Below are positions 16,392-21,779 of a stretch of 21,779 bases of DNA, piece by piece. The notes beneath the pieces are model-generated. The model saw only the letters and a list, made by a program, of their open reading frames with translations. It had not been told where the DNA came from and searched no databases. How positions within the stretch are numbered: position 1 is the first letter of the stretch; every line of letters starts with the position of its first letter. A program made the translations under genes and the position numbers. Source of the stretch: Natronohydrobacter sp. (lineage in GTDB: Bacteria > Pseudomonadota > Alphaproteobacteria > Rhodobacterales > Rhodobacteraceae); contig SKRP01000150.1 of NCBI GenBank assembly GCA_007118445.1, positions 1 to 21,779 on the forward strand, in the 5' to 3' direction.

Positions 16392-17468
16392 ATGGCCGGT
16401 TCCAAGATTCCCCCGTCCCCTCGCGTCACCATGAAGGACGTCGCCGCCCGCGCGGGCGTATCGCAATCGACCGTGTCTTTCGTCCTGAACGGGATGGAGG
16501 ATATGCGCATCGGGGCCGAAACCCGGCGGCGGGTGTTCGAGGCGGTGGCCGAACTGGGCTATCGGCCACGCGGGGCAGGGCGGCCCCCGAGCGCGCTGCG
16601 CAAGCGCGTGATCGGTTTCATGCTGGACGAGATCGCGACCAGCCCCTTTGCGGCCATATCCATCGACGGCGCGCAGGAGGAAGCGCGCAAGCATGATGCG
16701 CTTGTGGAAATCGTCATGACCGGGGGCGACCCGGAATACGAGGCCGAAGCCTTGCGCAAATGGGCGGCCGAGGGGGTGGACGGTGTCATTTACGGATCTA
16801 TCCTGACACGCCGGGCCACACCGCCGGACATGCTTGGTCGCCACCGGGCGGTCCTGCTGAACTGCTATGACGGGACAGGGCGCTATGCCTCGGTCGTCCC
16901 GGCCGAGCGTCGCGGGGGCGAGACGGCGACATGGGCGCTGCTGGAGCAGGGGCATCGCAAGATCGCCTTCATCGCAGGCGAATCCTGGATGGATGCGTCA
17001 GGCCAGCGGCAGGAGGGTTTCGCGCGCGCGATGCGCGCCGCCGGGCTGGTGATCGATCCTGCGCTGATGCGCGAGGGAAATTTCCTGCCCAGCGGCGGGC
17101 GGGCCGCGACGCTGTCGCTGATGCGCTCCGGGCCGCGTCCCGATGCGATTTTCTGCGCCAATGACCTGATGGCGGTCGGGTGTTATGAAGCGCTCAAGGA
17201 ACTCGGCGAGCGTCCCGGAGACACGATTGCCGTGATGGGATATGATGATCAGGAAATCGCGCAGCATCTGTCACCGGCCCTGTCCACAGTGGTGTTGCCG
17301 CATCGCGAAATGGGCCAATGGGCTACCAGCCTGTTGCTTCAGGGAAAGGCAGAGGATCCTCCGGCGCAGGAGCGGATGGAATGCCCGCTGGTGCTGCGCG
17401 CGTCCCATCATGGCCCGGTCAGGACAGATGCCCCGACCCGCGATCCGCGACCGGGCGCGCAGATTTAG
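16392..17468 (+). CDS. LacI-family transcriptional regulator
   Basis: This 358-residue repressor has a classic LacI helix-turn-helix at about residues 13-35 (TMKDVAARAGVSQSTVSFVL), a hinge helix near AVAELGYRPRGAG, and a periplasmic-binding-protein-like effector domain from about residue 72 (KRVIGFMLDEIATSPFAAIS). DAIFCANDLMAVGCYEALKE and VMGYDDQEIAQHLSPALSTV are the conserved C-lobe motifs. It is divergent from the glycoside import operon and should repress it until the sugar or a breakdown product binds. No Shine-Dalgarno precedes the ATG, and a TATTAT box at 16380-16385 would place transcription start at or near the ATG, suggesting a leaderless message. The gene ends opposite the exporter operon across a palindromic repeat. 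Confidence 0.92.
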   Translation: MAGSKIPPSPRVTMKDVAARAGVSQSTVSFVLNGMEDMRIGAETRRRVFEAVAELGYRPRGAGRPPSALRKRVIGFMLDEIATSPFAAISIDGAQEEARKHDALVEIVMTGGDPEYEAEALRKWAAEGVDGVIYGSILTRRATPPDMLGRHRAVLLNCYDGTGRYASVVPAERRGGETATWALLEQGHRKIAFIAGESWMDASGQRQEGFARAMRAAGLVIDPALMREGNFLPSGGRAATLSLMRSGPRPDAIFCANDLMAVGCYEALKELGERPGDTIAVMGYDDQEIAQHLSPALSTVVLPHREMGQWATSLLLQGKAEDPPAQERMECPLVLRASHHGPVRTDAPTRDPRPGAQI

Positions 17469-17570
17469 ACCATGTCGCCCGGAAGTGGTTACCGGTTCCG
17501 AGCTTTTCGACATGCGAAAACAACAGGCCAGAGCGCATGGCGTGAATGCGAATGAACGCGATATGATCTA
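17469..17570. repeat. Palindromic intergenic mosaic element (RIME-like) between convergent genes
   Basis: The whole gap between the LacI stop and the adaptor stop has the look of the intergenic palindromic elements common in rhizobia and relatives. The first module has outer arms ATGTCG (17472-17477) and CGACAT (17508-17513) and inner arms CGGAA (17480-17484) and TTCCG (17496-17500), with the familiar AAGTGG and ACCGGT words. A linker GCGAAAACAACAGG leads to a second module from about 17530 with GCGT / ACGC arms (within 17541-17558). The element reaches the TAG stop of the adaptor gene. The match to RIME-type repeats is from memory of their sequence style. Confidence 0.62.
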
Positions 17571-18773
17571 GCCTGCGCGTGCGGTGATCGACACCCCATC
17601 CGCGAGCGCATTTCCGGGATAGAGCACCACATCATCGCCTTCTGTCAGCCCTTCGATGACCTCGGCCTGCGCGCCTGCCTGCCGTCCGATCTGCACTTGC
17701 CGCAGCCGCGCTGTCCCGCCATCATCCACGAACACCGCCCAGCCTTCGGCGTGCCGGAACAAAGCGGCCTGCGGCACCTGCAGCAGCCCTTCAGCCTCCC
17801 ATTCGATCAGCCGGACAGTCACGCGAAACCCGTCCCCCAGCCCGCGCCGCGCCTCTGGCGGGGTCAGCAGGTCCAGACGCAGCCGCACGCGCTGTTCCTC
17901 GATGCCCAGCGCCGAGACACGGGTGAAGGCGGCAGGCTCGATCCGCCGCAGCTGCGCTTCCAGCGTGTCGTCACCGCCCCAGCGCTCGATGACCGCGCGG
18001 GCCGCGGGCGGCACCCGGACCGCATCGGTGGACAGCAGATCGAGCTCGATTTCCATATCGTCCAGATCACCGATGGTCAGCAGGGCTGCGCCAGCCTGCA
18101 CCAGCCGGGCACTGCGATCCGTCACCGCCAGCACCACCCCGCTTTGCGGTGCAAGAATGCGCATGCAGCACTCACCCGGCGCGGCGTCCGGGTCGAAATC
18201 GAGTTCCGGGCCCATCAGCTGGGCCTGCACCCGCGCCAGCGCGGCCAGATTCAGATCGCGCTGCGACCGGGCGGCATTCAGCGCCTGTTCGGCAGAGCGA
18301 TGCGCGGCCTCGAGATCCTCGAGCACCCGGTGCGGGATGGTGCCGCGCGCGGCCAGCGCCCGCCCGCGCTCAAGCTGGGCGCTGGCATGGGCGAGGGCGC
18401 TTTCGGCCTGCGCGAGATTGCTTTCGGCCAGCGCAACAGCGGCCTGCGCCTCGACCACAGCAGCTTCGGCCTGGGCGCGGGCGCGGGCATCCATCAGCGC
18501 GGGATTGGCAGGCTGGATGATCGCGACCACAGTCTCGCCGGCGGTGACCTGGTCGCCGATCTCGACCGGCGAGCGGGTGACATTGCCAGTGATCGGGGCG
18601 GCAAGCGTCGTGGGCGCGCGCACCCGTGTCACCCCCTGCGCAACAATCGTGCCCTGCATCGGGCCGCGTGTCACTGCGGCCAGATCGACTGGCTGCGGCT
18701 GCGGCCAGAGCGCCCAGACCAGTGCCGCGACCAGACCCGCCGCCAGAATGCCCCATGTCAGTTTGCGCAGCAT
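17568..18773 (-). CDS. Periplasmic adaptor (membrane fusion) subunit of an ABC exporter, MacA/HlyD-like
   Basis: This 401-residue protein has a single N-terminal membrane anchor (LTWGILAAGLVAALVWALW, residues 4-22), then a split biotinyl-lipoyl domain (PITGNVTRSPVEIGDQVTAG at about 61-80 and ILAPQSGVVLAVTDRSARLV at about 206-225) flanking an Ala-rich alpha-hairpin (about 95-195), and beta-barrel and membrane-proximal domains to the end. This is the MacA/HlyD/RND-adaptor layout. It would link the FtsX-type permease to an outer-membrane channel, which is not encoded in the window. AGGAG lies 6-7 nt upstream of the ATG. It is the last gene of the operon, 9 bp after the permease. The substrate is unknown. 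Confidence 0.86.
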   Translation of the reverse strand: MLRKLTWGILAAGLVAALVWALWPQPQPVDLAAVTRGPMQGTIVAQGVTRVRAPTTLAAPITGNVTRSPVEIGDQVTAGETVVAIIQPANPALMDARARAQAEAAVVEAQAAVALAESNLAQAESALAHASAQLERGRALAARGTIPHRVLEDLEAAHRSAEQALNAARSQRDLNLAALARVQAQLMGPELDFDPDAAPGECCMRILAPQSGVVLAVTDRSARLVQAGAALLTIGDLDDMEIELDLLSTDAVRVPPAARAVIERWGGDDTLEAQLRRIEPAAFTRVSALGIEEQRVRLRLDLLTPPEARRGLGDGFRVTVRLIEWEAEGLLQVPQAALFRHAEGWAVFVDDGGTARLRQVQIGRQAGAQAEVIEGLTEGDDVVLYPGNALADGVSITARAG

Positions 18774-18782
18774 CGCCGACTC

Positions 18783-21143
18783 CTATTCCCGTGCCTTGAG
18801 CGCCGAGGCGAGATCGACATGATCCAGCCGCCGCCGTACCATCAGAACTGCACCAAGTGCTGCCAGAAACACGGCCAGCGCGGCCAGCGCAAAGGTCCGG
18901 CGGGTGATATGGAAGGGGATCTGGAACATATCCGTGGACATCGCCCCCACCAGCCCCTGCGCCAGACCGTAGCCTGCCAGCCAGCCCAGCGGGATGGCCA
19001 GCGCCGTCAGCAGCATCATCTCGCCCACCAGCACATAGCCCACCTCGGCCCGGCTGAAGCCCAGAACGCGCAGGCTGGCAAGCTCGTAACTGCGTTCGGC
19101 CAGCTGGATCCGGGCGGCGTTATAGACCACGCCGATGGCGATCAGCACCCCGATCAGCGTGTAAATGCCCACCATCGTCAACAGGTTCTCGCTCAGGGTC
19201 GCATCGAACTGGTGCCGGACTTCTGCCCAGTCGGTCAGACCTGCAACTGCCGGGGTTTCCTTGATGACCGCGTTCAGTGCCGCCATCTGGTCGGATTGCA
19301 CGGCCAGATGGATCAGGTTGACCTGCGGCGCGCTGTCCATCGCGGTAAAAAGCGCGCCCGCAGAGATATGGACCTCCTGCCCCATCCCCTGCGCGATCAC
19401 CTCGGTCACAGGCAGTTGCAACACAGCGCGCGGTGCTGCGAGCATTTCCAGCCGCAGGCTGTCGCCTGCCTCGATCCGCAGCGCACGGGCCAGCATTTCG
19501 GGCAGGATCACCCCGTCAGCCGGAAGCGCGATCACGCGCCCTGAATCATCGACCAGACGGGCGAGTTCAGCATCGGGGAAATGCCCCTGCAGCGCGGTCA
19601 GCCGGTCGCGATGCCCGTTCACCGCGCGCACTGGCAGGACATAGGCCCCTTCTGCCGCCAGCACGCCGGGCAGATGCAGCGCGTCATGGATTGCGGCTTC
19701 GGTCTGGGCTTGGCGCAGCATCAGCGTGACCTGCTGGCGGTTGGATTGCTGGAACACGCTGTCGCCCAGCCGCTCGACCGCATCAAACAGGAAATAGCTC
19801 ATCACCAATACGCCCACCGAGGCAGAGACCCCGAACAGCGTGATCGCCGCGCGGCCCGGCCAGCGCAGGATCGAGCGCAGGATCATCATCGTGGTCTGCC
19901 GCAGGCGGATCGCTGCGAGCAGCCGGTCGGCCCATCCGCGCGCAAAGACCGGCGGGGCCGGGGGCTGCATCGCCTCTGCCGGGGGCAGTTTCAACGCCGA
20001 CCAGACCGCGCGCAGCCCGCCCAGCAGGACCGTGGCCATGCCCAGCAGGGCCGAGATCACCAGCGCCGCGCTGCCCCAGTCGCGCAGGATGAAGGGGAAG
20101 CGGAAGAAATCGCCGTAAAGCCGGATCATCGCATCGGCGATCCACCAGCCAAAGACCCAGCCCGCCACGACCCCGATGACCCCGATCAGCAAGGCCAGCG
20201 TCAGGTAATGCCCGGCAATCTCGGCCCGCCCATAGCCCAGCGCCTTCAGAAGCCCGATCTGGGCGCGCTCCATCGCGATCAGCCGCCCCAGCACCATATT
20301 GACCAGAAACGCCGCCACGATCAGGAAAATCGGCGGGATATAGGCGGCCATCGCGCCCAGTTGCTGCAATTCGCCATCGAGAAAGGCATGCGACATCTGC
20401 CGGTCGCGCCCATGCGCGCCGGTGCCACCATAAGGGTCGAGCAAGCGGTCGAGCGCGGCGATCACCGCGCGCTCATCCGCATCGCGGGTCAGGCGCAGGG
20501 CGATTTCATTGACAGCGCCCTCCATATCCATCGCCGCTGCAGCCGCGCGCGCGCTCATCCAGATCAGCCCGAAACGCCGGTCATCGGGCATCATCGCGCC
20601 GGGGGCCATGGTATAGATGAATTCGGGGCTGAGCACCCAGCCGGTCACGGTCAGTTCGCGCAGCTGGCCGTTCAGAACGCCCCGGAACTGCGCGCCGGGA
20701 AACAGGCCATGCGCTTCGGCGAAAGGTTCGGCCAGCGCCACCTCGTCGGGGCGTTCTGGGTCAGGCAGCCTGCCTCGCCGGACCAGCGGCAGGTTCAGCT
20801 CGGGCCCGGCAGCCGGCAGCGACAGGACCCGCGCGCTTGCAGGCTCGGTCATCCCGTCGATATCCAGCACGGCCTGAAATCCGATCCGACCTTCGGCCTG
20901 CGCGACCCCCGGTATCTCGGCTGCCGCCTGAACCACAGCCGCAGGCGCGCGCGCGGCCGCAGCAAAGACATCGGCGAAGCGATGGCGCTCATACCAGGCC
21001 GCCTGGGTCTGGATCAATGTGGCCTGCGTGGCCTGCGCGCCGACCAGAACCATGATGCCGCAGCCCAGCACCAGCGCGATGGCCAGCGTCTGCGCCCAGA
21101 TCCGGCGCAGGTCGCGCAGGAGTTTGCGGTTGAGCGCCCTCAC
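18783..21143 (-). CDS. ABC transporter permease with two FtsX domains
   Basis: This 786-residue inner-membrane protein has an N-terminal anchor (WAQTLAIALVLGCGIMVLVG), a large periplasmic domain (about 40-250), a first FtsX core (about 260-390, including LIAMERAQIGLLKALGYGRA), another anchor (about 430-455), a second periplasmic domain and a second FtsX core (about 655-780, including ERSYELASLRVLGFSRAEVG). The tandem repeat of MacB/LolC-like units in one chain implies a single-chain pseudodimer. It starts with GTG, overlapping the ATPase stop by 4 bp (GTGA). Together with the adaptor this looks like a tripartite export system for lipids, peptides or drugs rather than an importer; the cargo is not indicated by sequence. 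Confidence 0.88.
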   Translation of the reverse strand: MRALNRKLLRDLRRIWAQTLAIALVLGCGIMVLVGAQATQATLIQTQAAWYERHRFADVFAAAARAPAAVVQAAAEIPGVAQAEGRIGFQAVLDIDGMTEPASARVLSLPAAGPELNLPLVRRGRLPDPERPDEVALAEPFAEAHGLFPGAQFRGVLNGQLRELTVTGWVLSPEFIYTMAPGAMMPDDRRFGLIWMSARAAAAAMDMEGAVNEIALRLTRDADERAVIAALDRLLDPYGGTGAHGRDRQMSHAFLDGELQQLGAMAAYIPPIFLIVAAFLVNMVLGRLIAMERAQIGLLKALGYGRAEIAGHYLTLALLIGVIGVVAGWVFGWWIADAMIRLYGDFFRFPFILRDWGSAALVISALLGMATVLLGGLRAVWSALKLPPAEAMQPPAPPVFARGWADRLLAAIRLRQTTMMILRSILRWPGRAAITLFGVSASVGVLVMSYFLFDAVERLGDSVFQQSNRQQVTLMLRQAQTEAAIHDALHLPGVLAAEGAYVLPVRAVNGHRDRLTALQGHFPDAELARLVDDSGRVIALPADGVILPEMLARALRIEAGDSLRLEMLAAPRAVLQLPVTEVIAQGMGQEVHISAGALFTAMDSAPQVNLIHLAVQSDQMAALNAVIKETPAVAGLTDWAEVRHQFDATLSENLLTMVGIYTLIGVLIAIGVVYNAARIQLAERSYELASLRVLGFSRAEVGYVLVGEMMLLTALAIPLGWLAGYGLAQGLVGAMSTDMFQIPFHITRRTFALAALAVFLAALGAVLMVRRRLDHVDLASALKARE

Positions 21144-21779
21144 CAGCTGACCTCGGCCGGCAGGATGCGCGCGGCATTCACCTCATCGCGGGTCACACGG
21201 CCATCGGCCAGCACCACGACGCGATGGGCGATGCGCTGGATCATGGCATTATGGGTGATCAGCACTGTGGCCGTGCCCAGATCGTGGTTGACCTGATGCA
21301 GCGCTTCGAGAACCTGCACCCCGGTCTTGCTGTCGAGCGCGCCGGTCGGTTCGTCACAGAGCAGCACATCGGGGCGTTTGGCAATGGCGCGCGCAATCGC
21401 CACGCGCTGTTGTTCACCGCCTGACAGCTCGGCCGGGAAATGGTCCAGCCGATGCGCCAGCCCCACCCGGTCGAGCGCTTCCTCGGGGGTCATCGGGTCG
21501 CGCGCGATTTCGGTGACCAGCTGGACATTTTCCCGCGCGGTCAGGCTGGGAACAAGGTTGTAGAACTGGAACACGAAGCCCACATGGTCGCGGCGGAATG
21601 CGGTCAGCTGGCGATCACTGGCGCGGGTCAGTTCGCGCGCGCGAAACCAGACCTGCCCTGATGTCGGCAGATCGAGCCCGCCCAGGATATTCACCAGCGT
21701 CGATTTGCCCGAGCCAGAAGCCCCCAGGAGGACCACCATTTCGCCTTCGGCCAGCGACAGATCGACCCCGCGCAACGCA
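21140..21779 (-). CDS. ABC transporter ATP-binding protein, LolD/MacB type (5' end outside window)
   Basis: At least 212 residues are present; the frame is still open at the window edge and similarity suggests that roughly 20-30 N-terminal residues are missing (it begins in LRGVDLSLAEGE). Motifs are Walker A GASGSGKST, Q-loop FVFQFYNLVPSLTARENV, signature LSGGEQQRVAIARAIA, Walker B VLLCDEPTGALDSKTG and switch His in LITHNAMIQRIAHR. FYNLVPSLTA and DEPTGALD are typical of the LolD/MacB/FtsE group that works with FtsX-type permeases. It is the first visible gene of the exporter operon and is coupled to the permease by a 4-bp overlap. Confidence 0.92.
   Translation of the reverse strand, partial: ALRGVDLSLAEGEMVVLLGASGSGKSTLVNILGGLDLPTSGQVWFRARELTRASDRQLTAFRRDHVGFVFQFYNLVPSLTARENVQLVTEIARDPMTPEEALDRVGLAHRLDHFPAELSGGEQQRVAIARAIAKRPDVLLCDEPTGALDSKTGVQVLEALHQVNHDLGTATVLITHNAMIQRIAHRVVVLADGRVTRDEVNAARILPAEVSW

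Noticed and set aside
17697..19544. 615-codon + strand frame opposite the adaptor and permease
   Set aside because: His/Gln/Arg-rich antisense frame with no domains. The adaptor and FtsX permease on the other strand have clear domain order.

Overview
The window is high-GC DNA with tightly packed, often ATGA-coupled genes. The protein style (FrcBCAK transporter, UgpC/MalK-type importer, IlvD/Edd sugar-acid dehydratase, a UvrC tail of roseobacter type, and a rhizobial-style intergenic palindrome) points to an alphaproteobacterium, most likely Rhodobacterales. That placement is my inference from sequence style, not from a database search.

Region 1 (1-7208) is a monosaccharide utilisation locus. 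On the + strand lie the C-terminal end of a Gfo/Idh/MocA oxidoreductase, a cupin-type D-lyxose/D-mannose isomerase and a PfkB-family sugar kinase, joined by 4-bp ATGA overlaps. Facing them on the - strand is an operon for a fructose/ribose/mannose-type ABC importer: frcB (binding protein), frcC (permease), frcA (ATPase) and frcK (P-loop kinase). A divergent ROK regulator (frcR-like) follows frcB's promoter region. The likely flow is import by FrcBCA, aldose-to-ketose isomerisation, then phosphorylation by one of the two kinases, with the ROK protein sensing the sugar. The true substrate is not proven; mannose, lyxose and fructose are the best guesses.

Region 2 (7209-9011) looks like a patched junction. 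It holds about 440 bp with no convincing gene, a class III sirtuin (cobB), an orphan fragment encoding only the last ~95 residues of UvrC, and a further 310 bp without a gene.

Region 3 (9012-17468) is a glycoside/oligosaccharide import and breakdown operon on the - strand: MalF-type permease, MalG-type permease, binding protein, cytoplasmic cellulase-like glycoside hydrolase, UgpC/MalK-type ATPase and an IlvD/Edd sugar-acid dehydratase. A divergent LacI-family repressor sits next to it, and an 18-bp palindrome overlaps the proposed -10 element of the operon. The probable role is import of an oligosaccharide or glycoside, intracellular hydrolysis and non-phosphorylative oxidation of a released sugar. 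The dehydrogenase and aldolase steps are not in the window.

Region 4 (17469-21779) begins with a ~100-bp palindromic mosaic repeat between convergent genes. It is followed on the - strand by a MacAB-like tripartite exporter: membrane fusion protein, double-FtsX permease and a partial ATPase that runs off the window edge. Both import operons carry a strong hairpin directly after the binding-protein gene. I did not find a clearly new biological system. The most unusual items are the orphan uvrC tail next to cobB, the ROK regulator that lacks the family zinc motif, and the MalF-type permease with an inserted pair of membrane segments.
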